64,000 nt of DNA from Sphingomonas cannabina (lineage in GTDB: Bacteria > Pseudomonadota > Alphaproteobacteria > Sphingomonadales > Sphingomonadaceae): assembly GCF_021391395.1 (NCBI RefSeq), contig NZ_CP090059.1, forward strand, positions 2,155,001 through 2,219,000, given 5' to 3'. A program made the translations under genes and the position numbers. Each line of letters opens with the position of its first letter. The first letter of the stretch is position 1. The notes beneath the pieces were generated by a model that worked only from the letters and a program-made list of their open reading frames with translations, had not been told where the DNA came from and did no database searches. This document shows, one piece after another, positions 34,013 through 42,953 of the stretch.

Positions 34013-35643
34013 AAGCTCGACATCGGCCGACGGGGCCGCATCCCATCCTGTGCCTGATCCTGTCGCTGCTCGCGCTGACGGCACCGCCGGCTCCGGCGCA
34101 GACGCAGCAGGTGCAGCCGATCCCGAAGATCGTGTCCCAGGACGGCGGTCACGCCCTCCTCGTCGACGGCAAGCCGTTCCTCATCATCGGCGCCCAGGCG
34201 CACAACTCGAGCGCCTGGCCGGGGATGCTGCCGAAGGTGTGGCCGGCGATGAAGTATCTCGGCGTCAACACGGTCGAGCTGCCGGTCTATTGGGAGCAGA
34301 TCGAGCCGCAGCCCGGCCGGTTCGATTTCGGCGTGGTCGACACGCTGATCGCCGAGGCGCGGCGGAACGACGTCCGGCTGGTGCTGCTGTGGTTCGGCAC
34401 GTGGAAGAACGGCAGCGCACATTACCGGCCCGAATGGATGAAGCGCGAGCCCCGGCGCTTTCCCAACATCGTCGGCCGCGACGGCAAGGCGGTCGATTCC
34501 CCTTCGCCTCACTCGAAGGAAGCGCTGGAGGCCGACACCAAGGCTTTCTCCGCCTTCATGCGGCATCTGCGCCAGGCGGACCCGCAACGCACCGTGATCA
34601 TGGTTCAGGTCCAGAACGAGCCCGGCAGCTGGGGGTCGGTGCGCGACTTCTCGCCGGCCGCGGAGCGGCTGTTCCAGGCCGCGGTGCCGGAGCCGCTGCT
34701 CCGCGCCATCGGCCGCACCGCCGACCGCGGAAAGAGCTGGCAGGCCGTGTTCGGCGACGACGCGGACGAGACCTTCCACGCCTGGTCCGTGGCGCACTAC
34801 ATCGAGCAGGTCGCCGCGGCGGGGAAGGCGATCTACCCGCTGCCGCTCTATGCCAACGCCGCGCTCAAGGATCCGCTGCAGACCGGCCGCACGCCCGGCT
34901 ACGAGTTCGGCGGGCCGACCCATAACATGCTGCACATCTGGAAGGCCGCGGCGCCGTCGCTCGACGTGCTCGCACCCGACATCTACCAGCCGCCGGCGAA
35001 GGTGCTTCCGGTGATGGACCAGTATCGCCGGCCGGACAATCCGCTGTTCATCCCGGAAACGATCTCCGCCGCCCCTTATGCGCGCTTCTTCTATGCGGCG
35101 ATCGCCAGGGGGGCGATCGGCTATGCCCCCTTCGGCGTCGACTATACCGTGCTCGCCGCCGATCCGCCCGGCGCGTCGCGGCTCGGCGAGGCCGACCTGC
35201 AGCAGCTGGCGATGAGCTACCGCGCCATCGGACCGATGATGCGCGAGATGGCGCAATGGGCGTTCGAAGGCAGGGTCCATGCTGCCATCGAGACCGAAGA
35301 CAAGGCGCCTGCGGAAATCGCCCTGGGCCGCTGGAAGGCGAAGGTCCGGTTCGGGGTCTCTCCGCGCGGCGATCCGAAGGGGAACGATACGCCGATCGGC
35401 CGCGTGCTGGTGGCGCAGCTCGGGCCGGACGAGTTCGTCGTCACCGGCTTCTACGCCAAGCTGGAGTTCGAACCCGCCGGCAAGGATGCCGGCCGCCCTT
35501 GGGAGTTCCTGAGGGTGGAGGAGGGGCAGTTCGCCGACGGACGCTTCCAGCCCGTCCGCATCTGGAACGGGGACGAGACCGATTGGGGCCTCAACTTCGT
35601 CTCGGCTCCACAGGTCCTTCGGGTGAGGCTAGCCACGCGATAG
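34009..35643 (+). CDS. GH35 beta-galactosidase-like (DUF5597), copy 2
   Basis: A 544-residue secreted paralogue of copy 1 (signal about 1-31, ending PPAPAQT). The start ATG at 34009 overlaps the halogenase 2 stop. The conserved blocks HALLVDGKPFLIIGAQAHNSS and WFGTWKN are kept. The acid/base is Glu204 in MVQVQNEPGS, where the usual ENE reads QNE, and the nucleophile Glu350 in FIPETIS replaces the PExGNA context of copies 1 and 3. It is therefore probably active but on a different glycoside. Its 3' end (coding SAPQVLRVRLATR) is matched by a short remnant at 57160-57206. Confidence 0.88.
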   Translation: MKARHRPTGPHPILCLILSLLALTAPPAPAQTQQVQPIPKIVSQDGGHALLVDGKPFLIIGAQAHNSSAWPGMLPKVWPAMKYLGVNTVELPVYWEQIEPQPGRFDFGVVDTLIAEARRNDVRLVLLWFGTWKNGSAHYRPEWMKREPRRFPNIVGRDGKAVDSPSPHSKEALEADTKAFSAFMRHLRQADPQRTVIMVQVQNEPGSWGSVRDFSPAAERLFQAAVPEPLLRAIGRTADRGKSWQAVFGDDADETFHAWSVAHYIEQVAAAGKAIYPLPLYANAALKDPLQTGRTPGYEFGGPTHNMLHIWKAAAPSLDVLAPDIYQPPAKVLPVMDQYRRPDNPLFIPETISAAPYARFFYAAIARGAIGYAPFGVDYTVLAADPPGASRLGEADLQQLAMSYRAIGPMMREMAQWAFEGRVHAAIETEDKAPAEIALGRWKAKVRFGVSPRGDPKGNDTPIGRVLVAQLGPDEFVVTGFYAKLEFEPAGKDAGRPWEFLRVEEGQFADGRFQPVRIWNGDETDWGLNFVSAPQVLRVRLATR

Positions 35644-35682
35644 CCGGGATCGGGATCTGAAGGGCATTCGGAGGGTGGCACC

Positions 35683-36645
35683 ATGAACTTGCGAGTGATC
35701 AGACTTTTGATTGCGGTGGCTTGTGCCTGGCTGGCATCCGCTGCGCTGGCGGCCTCGGCTCCGGGCGTGCCGGAGGGATGGTCGGACGGGTTCGTGTATG
35801 CGAACGGAATCCGCATTCATTACTATCGCGCGGTTCCGCGACCGGGAAAGCCGGTCATCGTCATGGTTCACGGAGTCACGGATAACGGACTTTCGTGGAC
35901 CACGCTGACCGAAGAGCTTCAGGCCTCCTACGACATCTATATGCTGGACGCGCGCGGGCACGGGCTGTCCGATCCGTTCACCGACGCCGACACCGGCGAT
36001 ACGCTCGTCAAGGACGTGGTGGGCTTCATGCGTGCCATGAGCTTCGACAAGCCTATCCTGATGGGCCATTCGATGGGCGCAGCCACCGTGATGCGGCTGG
36101 GCGCGGAGTATCCGGACCTGCCGCGCGCGGTGATCATGCTCGATCCCTTGCTCGGCCGTCTCCCGGCAGGCGTTCCCGGACGGCCGGCAGGCGCGAGTGC
36201 CGGAGGCGCGGCGCCTGCACGGCGCCCCGGCTCGGTGAGCATGTTCGGCACGCCGGAAACACTGGTCGCGCAGAACAATGACTCGTTCGAGGATCTGCTC
36301 GCGGCGTGCGGCCGGCAGAACAGGATGTGGGACCCGACGGACTGCCAATATTGGGCACTGTCCAAGAAACAGTATCACGGGCCCTATTCGGCGGCCCAGA
36401 TGCAAGCCATGCGAGGAACGATGGCGATCGAGGATGCTCTGGCGAGGATCACCGCGCCGGCCCTCATCCTCAAGGCCGATGCGCCGCCTGAGGTCCGCGA
36501 GGCCAATCTGAGAGCCGCGAGCGTGATGAGGAACGGCAAGCTGGTGCATGTCGACGGCTCCGGACACAATCTGCACCACGACAAGCGCGCTCGCACGGTG
36601 GAGCTGCTGACGGAGTTCCTCGGGCGACTCCAGACGAGCGGATGA
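35683..36645 (+). CDS. exported alpha/beta hydrolase
   Basis: A 320-residue alpha/beta-fold hydrolase with a signal peptide (about 1-24, CAWLASAALAAS) and a GGAGGG ribosome site. The oxyanion region is VMVHGVTDNG (61-69). The nucleophile is Ser130 in GHSMGA, the acid candidate Asp266 in LKADAPPE and the base His295 in DGSGHNLHHD. A Pro/Gly/Ala-rich insert (about 160-182) lies in the cap region. It is likely an esterase acting in the periplasm, plausibly on acetyl or aryl esters of hemicellulose given the context, but substrate is not shown. It follows GH35 copy 2 by 39 bp and may be in the same transcript. Confidence 0.82.
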   Translation: MNLRVIRLLIAVACAWLASAALAASAPGVPEGWSDGFVYANGIRIHYYRAVPRPGKPVIVMVHGVTDNGLSWTTLTEELQASYDIYMLDARGHGLSDPFTDADTGDTLVKDVVGFMRAMSFDKPILMGHSMGAATVMRLGAEYPDLPRAVIMLDPLLGRLPAGVPGRPAGASAGGAAPARRPGSVSMFGTPETLVAQNNDSFEDLLAACGRQNRMWDPTDCQYWALSKKQYHGPYSAAQMQAMRGTMAIEDALARITAPALILKADAPPEVREANLRAASVMRNGKLVHVDGSGHNLHHDKRARTVELLTEFLGRLQTSG

Positions 36646-36757
36646 CTGGCACGGGCAGGCTGGCGGGCGTGGCGATTCATCGCAGCCTACCGGCACCTGG
36701 CCTCAATCTCGTCCCGTTCGGCAGACCCAAAATGTGTCGGACAAATTTATGCCGATG

Positions 36758-37504
36758 TCATGCATCCTGCTGAAGGAGGCGGTTGCGCAACTCGGCGCTT
36801 TGCTCGCGCGCGGCTTCCACCGCATCATTTTCGGTCACCTGCAGAAGATGGTCGATGACGCGCTCGAGATGAGAACGCATGGTCTTGCGGGCGGCGCGGG
36901 AATCACGCCGGCGAAGCGCGGCAAGTATCTCCTCGTGCTCCGAAATCCGGGAATTGAAGCCGCAATGTCGGGCCCGTGTCAGGATGTTCCGTGCGAGCGG
37001 GGATCGGTCGCGCATGTCCCACAGGCTCTCGACAGTGCGCTGGATCACGCTGTTCCCGGTGGCCCGGGCGATCGTCAGGTGGAATTCCCGGTCGGCAGCT
37101 TCGGCTTTCAAGCTGTCCGGATCGTGCATGGCTTCCAGCAGCCTTTCCAGCTCGGCCAGGAACGTGTCGCTGATCGACACCGCAGCCAGGGCGGCGGCCT
37201 CGCCTTCGAACAACCTCCTCGCCTCGATCAGCTCGAACGCGCCGATGTCGAGTTCCGGAAGCGGCGCCCAGACGCGGTCCAGTCCGACGACATAGATGCC
37301 GGAGCCTTTCCTGATCTCGACGACCCCTGCCATTTCAAGCGCGACCATCGCCTCGCGGACCGTCGTCCGGCTCACGCCGTGCAGTTCGGCCAGCTCGCGC
37401 TCCGTTGGCAGGCGATCGCCCTTCGGATGACGTCCCTGGCGGATCCACGAAAGGACCGAGTCGCATACGGCCCGATATAGCTTGTCGTTGCGATGTTCCT
37501 TCAT
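36758..37504 (-). CDS. GntR-family (FadR/FCD) regulator
   Basis: A 248-residue regulator. The winged helix-turn-helix spans about 8-73 (ERELAELHGVSRTTVREAMVALEMAGVVEIRKGSGIYV). The all-helical FCD effector domain has the usual metal/ligand-binding residues: Asp138 and His142 (DREFHLTIA), His190 (SEHEEIL) and His212 (MRSHLERV). FCD regulators of this group often sense uronates or related sugar acids. It is divergent from receptor C, upstream of an alpha-glucuronidase, so glucuronate or a glucuronosyl oligosaccharide is a reasonable effector; this is inference. ATG 37504 chosen; GTG 37531 would add nine residues. A dyad operator lies at 37613-37630. Confidence 0.9.
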   Translation of the reverse strand: MKEHRNDKLYRAVCDSVLSWIRQGRHPKGDRLPTERELAELHGVSRTTVREAMVALEMAGVVEIRKGSGIYVVGLDRVWAPLPELDIGAFELIEARRLFEGEAAALAAVSISDTFLAELERLLEAMHDPDSLKAEAADREFHLTIARATGNSVIQRTVESLWDMRDRSPLARNILTRARHCGFNSRISEHEEILAALRRRDSRAARKTMRSHLERVIDHLLQVTENDAVEAAREQSAELRNRLLQQDA

Positions 37505-37583
37505 GCCCGATCCGCGTGCCCCGCTCTCCACTGACTTGCAAGTCGATCATACCCGAAAATGTGTCTACCTGTAGCCCGCCATG

Positions 37584-37612
37584 TTGACAGACAAATATGG
37601 CAGACATATGGA
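37584..37612 (+). promoter_or_regulatory. predicted promoter of receptor C
   Basis: TTGACA (37584-37589), a 17-bp spacer and TATGGA (37607-37612). The -35 is consensus; the -10 is weak, as expected for a regulated promoter. The operator dyad starts right after the -10. Confidence 0.5.
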
Positions 37613-37630
37613 TGTATGACTGATCATACA
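37613..37630. promoter_or_regulatory. GntR/FCD operator candidate
   Basis: TGTATGA-CTGA-TCATACA, a perfect 7-bp inverted repeat with a 4-bp centre, abuts the predicted -10 of receptor C. A half-site GATCATAC recurs at 37545-37552, next to the palindrome GACTTGCAAGTC (37533-37544) near the gntR start. Confidence 0.6.
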
Positions 37631-37645
37631 AAAGGGGAGAGGCGG

Positions 37646-40363
37646 ATGATGGTTCCCGGTCATCTGATGGGCGTGAGCCTGGTGGCGCTCAGCGTGGCGA
37701 CGCAGCCGGCATGGGCGCAGCAGGCACCGCAGGCAGCCGCGCAAACTGGTGCCGATGCTCGCGATAACGGTGCTGGCGATCCGCGCCGCGACGATGCGGG
37801 TGCCTCTCCGCAGCAGGAGACCGGTAACGCACCTGCGCCCGATGACATCGTCGTCACCGGGGTGCGGGCGAGCCTTCGCTCCGCAGTCGGCATCAAGCGC
37901 AACGCAGGCGCGATCGTCGACTCGATCGTCGCGCAGGACATCGGCAAGCTGCCCGACAACAATGTCGCCGAAGCGCTGCAGCGCGTGACCGGTGTTCAGG
38001 TCACGCGCAGCCAAGGGCAGGGGCGGGGCATCGCCATCCGCGGCCTGAGTCAGGTGCAGACGCTGCTCGACGGACGCGAGATATTCTCCGCGGCGTCCCG
38101 CTCGCTGACGGTATCGGACGTTCCGGCCGAGTTGGTCGGAGGCATCGACGTCTACAAGACGGCGCAGGCCGACCAGATCGAGGGCGGCCTCGGCGGCACG
38201 GTGGACCTCCGGACGCGCCGGCCGTTCGACTTCAAGGGCCTGGAGATCGGCGCCAGCGTCAAGGGCGAGTACACCGACCTGCTCGGCAAGGTGAAGCCCT
38301 ATGCGTCCGCGCTGGTCAGCAACCGCTGGTCGACCGGCATCGGCGACATCGGCGCTCTGCTGAGCGCAAGCTACCAGAATTTCGCCTATCGCATCGACCG
38401 CAACGCGGTGGGCACCTTCAGCGAGCGCCGCGACCTCTACGACCGCGACGGCGACGGCGTGTTCCCCAACGATCCGGACGACCTGATCGTGTCGCCGACC
38501 GACGTCGGCCAGCGCTACACCTATGGCAACCGCAAGCAGCTCGGCATCAACGGCTCGCTGCAATGGGCGCCGAGCGACAGCCTCGAATTCCACCTCGACG
38601 GGCTCTACACGCGCTATCGTTCCGACGAGGAAAACCAGCTCATTTATGCGCTCACCGGCACGAGCGGCATCCGCACCTCACCGGCGGTGGCGGTGCCGCC
38701 CTTCGAGTTCGCGGAGGATGGGCTCACTATCCAGCGGGGACGCTGGAACAATGCCGGCCTGACCACCAGCACCTACACCCAGGACGATACGACCGATACA
38801 TATCAATTCGCGCTGGGCGGCAAATATGAGCGGGACGGTGTGCAGGTCACGGGCGATGTCAGCTACAGCCGCAGTATTTCCTGGAATACCTATAACGAGT
38901 TCGTGATTCGCGGTCAGGCGGCGACCTATGATCTCGATCTCTCACAGACGCTGCCCGTCATCGCGGTGACGGGCCTCGACCCGACGAAGATTGCCGGCTT
39001 CACGCTCAATCGCCTCACCTTCTTCCGGACGCGGACGACGGGTGACCAGTTCGCCGCGCGCCTCGACAGCCGCTTCGAGATCGCCGACCGCGGCATGACC
39101 GCGTTCAAGCTCGGCTTCCGCTATGCAAAGCGCAAGGCGGGCTCGGAACGGATCGAGGATAATTACACCTATCCGACGGGCGCCGATGCGATCGACGCGG
39201 GTCCTTTCCTCGATACGCAGAGGCTGACGGACAATGACCTGTTCTCCGGCCGCGACATCGCCATCCGGCAATGGCTGACCGCACGCTCCGATCTGCTGCG
39301 CGATTATGTCGGGCTGCGCGAACGGATCGGCTACCGGACGACGGCCCTGCCTTCGCTCATTCCCACCAATGCCTATGATTTCGACGAGGAGACCGTCGCC
39401 GGCTACGTCAAGGCCGACTTCGCCTGGTCTCTGTTCTCCATCCCGATGGACGGCAACCTCGGCATGCGTGTGATCGCGACGACCACCACCGGCAACAGCG
39501 CCGTCACGTTGCCGGGCGGCGGCTATGCCCCGCTGACGCAGTCGAACCGCTACGTCGATGCGTTGCCGAGCGTCAACGTACGCGCCAAGCTGCGCGACAA
39601 TCTCTTCCTGCGGCTGGCCGCGTCCAAGTCGCTCACTCGGCCCGGCTTCTCGCAGCTCAATCCGGCACTGAGGCTCGATTATCTCTTCCTCTCGGGCTCG
39701 GCAGGCAATCCGTCGCTGCGACCGCTGCGGGCGGACCAATATGATGCGTCGCTCGAATGGTACATGCCCGGCGGCGGGCTCGCCTATGCTGCCGGATTCA
39801 TCAAGAACGTCGACGGCTTCATCCAGAATTCGAACGAGAATGAGGTCCATGAAGGCCTGACCTTCCTGATCAGCCGGCCGCGCAACGGCGACAACGGCAA
39901 GATCAAGGGCTTCGAGCTCGGCTATCAGCAGTTCTTCGATTTCCTGCCCGCGCCGTTCGACGGGCTGGGGGTGCAGGCGAACTATACCTATGTCGACAGC
40001 AAGGCGCCCTCGTCCGTGGTCGGCCAGACCGTCCCGCTCGAGAATCTGTCGAAGAACAGCTACAATCTCGTCGGCATCTACGAGAAGTACGGCGTCAGCC
40101 TGCGCGTCGCTTACAACTGGCGCTCCGCCTTCGTGAACACCACCGGCGGCGGCGGTGCGGGCAACCTGCCGATCTACAGCAATGCCCAGCCGCAGCTCGA
40201 TGCGTCGTTGAACTATGATGTCACGCCCAATGTGACGCTCACGCTCGAGGGTCAGAATCTGACAAGGCCGGACCGGATCGACTATTACGGCTATATGTAC
40301 CGGCCCAAGGCGGTCCTGATCCAAGATCGCCGCATCCAGGTCGGAGTCAGGTTCCGTCTGTAA
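37646..40363 (+). CDS. TonB-dependent receptor C (glucuronoxylan-type locus)
   Basis: A 905-residue receptor. The start ATG at 37646 follows GGGGAGAGG; signal peptide to about residue 25 (ATQPAWAQQ). After a low-complexity linker come DDIVVTGVRASLRSAVGIKRNAGAIVDSIVAQDIGKLPDNNVAEALQRVTGVQV and the plug with GRGIAIRGLSQVQTLLDGREIF. The C-terminal strand ends RIQVGVRFRL. It has no STN domain. It is 13 bp from the GH115 gene and shares its promoter, controlled by the divergent GntR regulator. The likely ligand is a glucuronic-acid-bearing xylo-oligosaccharide, inferred only from GH115 downstream. Confidence 0.92.
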   Translation: MMVPGHLMGVSLVALSVATQPAWAQQAPQAAAQTGADARDNGAGDPRRDDAGASPQQETGNAPAPDDIVVTGVRASLRSAVGIKRNAGAIVDSIVAQDIGKLPDNNVAEALQRVTGVQVTRSQGQGRGIAIRGLSQVQTLLDGREIFSAASRSLTVSDVPAELVGGIDVYKTAQADQIEGGLGGTVDLRTRRPFDFKGLEIGASVKGEYTDLLGKVKPYASALVSNRWSTGIGDIGALLSASYQNFAYRIDRNAVGTFSERRDLYDRDGDGVFPNDPDDLIVSPTDVGQRYTYGNRKQLGINGSLQWAPSDSLEFHLDGLYTRYRSDEENQLIYALTGTSGIRTSPAVAVPPFEFAEDGLTIQRGRWNNAGLTTSTYTQDDTTDTYQFALGGKYERDGVQVTGDVSYSRSISWNTYNEFVIRGQAATYDLDLSQTLPVIAVTGLDPTKIAGFTLNRLTFFRTRTTGDQFAARLDSRFEIADRGMTAFKLGFRYAKRKAGSERIEDNYTYPTGADAIDAGPFLDTQRLTDNDLFSGRDIAIRQWLTARSDLLRDYVGLRERIGYRTTALPSLIPTNAYDFDEETVAGYVKADFAWSLFSIPMDGNLGMRVIATTTTGNSAVTLPGGGYAPLTQSNRYVDALPSVNVRAKLRDNLFLRLAASKSLTRPGFSQLNPALRLDYLFLSGSAGNPSLRPLRADQYDASLEWYMPGGGLAYAAGFIKNVDGFIQNSNENEVHEGLTFLISRPRNGDNGKIKGFELGYQQFFDFLPAPFDGLGVQANYTYVDSKAPSSVVGQTVPLENLSKNSYNLVGIYEKYGVSLRVAYNWRSAFVNTTGGGGAGNLPIYSNAQPQLDASLNYDVTPNVTLTLEGQNLTRPDRIDYYGYMYRPKAVLIQDRRIQVGVRFRL

Positions 40364-40376
40364 TCGGGGGGTGTTC

Positions 40377-42908
40377 GTGGCTGACATCATCGGTCGCCGC
40401 TCCGCAGGCTCGTCTCGTGGAGCGGCTGCCCTGTCGAAGCTGGTGCTGGCCATCATCATCGGCCTGATCCTGCCGCTGTCGCCGGCGTTCGCCTCGCCCC
40501 TGGTGTCGGAGAGGCCATCGCGGGGAGGGTTTGCCGTCTTCGCCGACGGGCGGACTACGCCGATCCTCTACGATCCGCAGGATGCGCCGGTCGTCGCCCA
40601 TGCGGCGACCGACCTGGCCGGCGATATCGCCGCGGTGACGGGCGTGAGGCCGACGCTGACGGCGAGCGCTGCACCGCCGGCTGGGCGTCGGGCGATCATC
40701 GTCGGAACCCTCGGCAAGAGCCGGCTGATCGATGCTCTGGCCGCGAAGGGGCGGATCGATGTGAGCCGCCTGCGCGGCGCATGGGAGAGCTTCGTCATCG
40801 CCACCGTGCGCAATCCCGCCCCGGGGTTAGAGGCGGCGCTGGTGATCGCCGGCAGCGACCGGCGCGGCACGGCGTTTGGCGTCTATGAGCTGAGCGAGGC
40901 GATCGGCGTCTCGCCATGGACGTGGTGGGCCGATGTGCCGGCGAGGCGCCACGACGCCCTGTGGATCAAGGCCGGAACGCGCCGCTTCGGTCCGCCCTCC
41001 GTCAAATACCGCGGCATCTTCATCAACGACGAGGACTGGGGCCTCCACCCCTGGGCCGCAAACACCTATGAGCCGGAAGCCGGCGGGATCGGCCCCAAGA
41101 CCTATACCCGCGTCTTCGAGCTGCTGCTGCGGCTCAAGGCCAACACCTTATGGCCCGCGATGCATCGCGTCTCGCGCCCGTTCAACGATAATCCGCTGAA
41201 TGCCAAGCTGGCCGACGAATATGCGATCGTGATGGGCTCGTCCCATGCCGAGCCGATGCTGCGCAACAATGTCGGCGAATGGCATGGGCCGGGCGAGTTC
41301 AACTACGCCGTCAACCGGGATGCCGTGCAGGCCTATTGGGAGAAACGGGCCGAGACCAACGCCCGCTACGAGAGCCTCTGGACGATCGGCATGCGCGGCA
41401 TCCACGATAGCGGGATGCTGGGCGCGGCCACCCTCCAGGACAAGGTCGCGCTGCTCGACCGCGTGATCGCGGACCAGCGCGCCATGCTCGCCAGGCATGT
41501 CGACCGCGACCTCACGCGCGTTCCGCAGCTCTTCATGCCCTACAAGGAGGTGCTCGACATCTATCGCGGCGGGCTGCGCGTTCCCGACGACGTGACGATC
41601 GTCTGGCCGGACGACAATTTCGGCTACATCCGCCAGTTCCCGAATGCCGATGAGCGCAAGCGCGCAGGCGGGGCAGGCATCTACTACCATCTCTCCTATC
41701 TCGGCGCGCCCCTGTCCTATCTGTGGCTTCCCTCGACTTCGCCCGCGCTGGTGAGGGAGGAGATGACACGCGCCTGGGACGCCGGGATCCGCACGCTCTG
41801 GGTGGCCAATGTCGGCGACATCAAGCCGGCGGAGATCGGCATGACCCAATTCCTGGAGATGGGATGGGACATCGAGCGCTGGCGCGGCAAGGGCCAGCGC
41901 GCGTTCCTCGACGATTGGGCCGGGCGTACGTTCGACAGCACCCTCGGCTCGCGGATCGGGGCGGTGCTGGACGAATATTACGCGCTCAATTTCGAGCGGC
42001 GGACCGAGCATCTGCAATGGTGGCTGCCGGGTGAGAAGCCGCGCCGTTCGCCGCTGTCGCCGGCGGAGGTCGCGGCGCGGCTGGCGCGTTTCGACGCCCT
42101 CACCGCCACGCTCGACCGGATCGGCAGCGACGTTCCGCGCGAACAGGCCGACGCCTTCTTCGAGCTGGTCGAATACCCCATCCGCGCCGCCGCCGAGGCC
42201 AACCGCCGCTTCTTCGCCAACGAGCGTTATGCGGGCCTGATCGATTCCGATCCGGCAGAGGCCCGTGCTGCAGCCGCCGTCGCGGCTAGTGCGGACGAAC
42301 GCATCAAGCAGCTGACCAGCCGGTTCAACAACGACGTCGCGGGCGGCAAATGGCGCTTCATCATGGCGGAGGAGCCGGCGGACAACCAGTGGCAGCAATA
42401 TCGCCAGGTCGCTCAGGTGATCGCTGCCCCTGGGCTGCGCGCGGCTCTCCGGGATGCGCCGCAGCCTTCCCCGCCCGCCGACACCTGTCCGAGCCGGATG
42501 ATCGCGGGACCGCCCGGCGCAGCGGGATGGCAGGTCGAACAGGGGCTGGGGAGAAGCGGCCGCGCGCTTTTGGCGAGGACTAGCGGTGCTGCGTTGGACA
42601 TCGGCTTCGACCTGCCCTCTGGCTGCCGCGCCGCGCTTGGCCTGGTCCCGACCTTCCCGACCGAGGGGCAGGAGGGGTTCGCGCTCGACATCGCCGTCGA
42701 CGGCGGGGCGTCCTCCACGATCACCGTGCCGCGTCAGGCCGGTGACAAGACGTGGACGCGAGGCGTCCTCGACAATCTGATCCTCGTTCCGTTGCCGGCG
42801 GACCTTGCGCCTGGGGAACATCGCGTTCGGCTTCGGACCAGGCAGAGCGGCCTGGTCCTCGACGGGGTGATGCTGTCGCGCGAGCCCTCGGAAGGAACGA
42901 CGCACTAG
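40377..42908 (+). CDS. GH115 xylan alpha-1,2-glucuronidase
   Basis: An 843-residue secreted enzyme with a signal anchor/peptide at about 22-42 (LVLAIIIGLILPLSPAFA). The N-terminal domain has AFGVYELSEAIGVSPWTWWADVP, followed by the GH115 barrel: YRGIFINDEDWGLHPWA, GIGPKTYTRVFELLLRLKANTLWPAMH, GSSHAEPMLRNN, PYKEVLDIYRGGLRVPDDVTIVWPDDNFGYIR and WVANVGDIKPAEI. GH115 enzymes remove (4-O-methyl-)glucuronic acid from xylan. The GTG at 40377 is chosen because GGGGG lies 7 nt upstream; GTG 40371 is too close to it. In operon with receptor C; the third GH35 follows 45 bp later. Confidence 0.88.
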   Translation: MADIIGRRSAGSSRGAAALSKLVLAIIIGLILPLSPAFASPLVSERPSRGGFAVFADGRTTPILYDPQDAPVVAHAATDLAGDIAAVTGVRPTLTASAAPPAGRRAIIVGTLGKSRLIDALAAKGRIDVSRLRGAWESFVIATVRNPAPGLEAALVIAGSDRRGTAFGVYELSEAIGVSPWTWWADVPARRHDALWIKAGTRRFGPPSVKYRGIFINDEDWGLHPWAANTYEPEAGGIGPKTYTRVFELLLRLKANTLWPAMHRVSRPFNDNPLNAKLADEYAIVMGSSHAEPMLRNNVGEWHGPGEFNYAVNRDAVQAYWEKRAETNARYESLWTIGMRGIHDSGMLGAATLQDKVALLDRVIADQRAMLARHVDRDLTRVPQLFMPYKEVLDIYRGGLRVPDDVTIVWPDDNFGYIRQFPNADERKRAGGAGIYYHLSYLGAPLSYLWLPSTSPALVREEMTRAWDAGIRTLWVANVGDIKPAEIGMTQFLEMGWDIERWRGKGQRAFLDDWAGRTFDSTLGSRIGAVLDEYYALNFERRTEHLQWWLPGEKPRRSPLSPAEVAARLARFDALTATLDRIGSDVPREQADAFFELVEYPIRAAAEANRRFFANERYAGLIDSDPAEARAAAAVAASADERIKQLTSRFNNDVAGGKWRFIMAEEPADNQWQQYRQVAQVIAAPGLRAALRDAPQPSPPADTCPSRMIAGPPGAAGWQVEQGLGRSGRALLARTSGAALDIGFDLPSGCRAALGLVPTFPTEGQEGFALDIAVDGGASSTITVPRQAGDKTWTRGVLDNLILVPLPADLAPGEHRVRLRTRQSGLVLDGVMLSREPSEGTTH

Positions 42909-42953
42909 CGTGTGCGAACGCCGATAACGGTCACGATCGATCGAACGGGAGGG

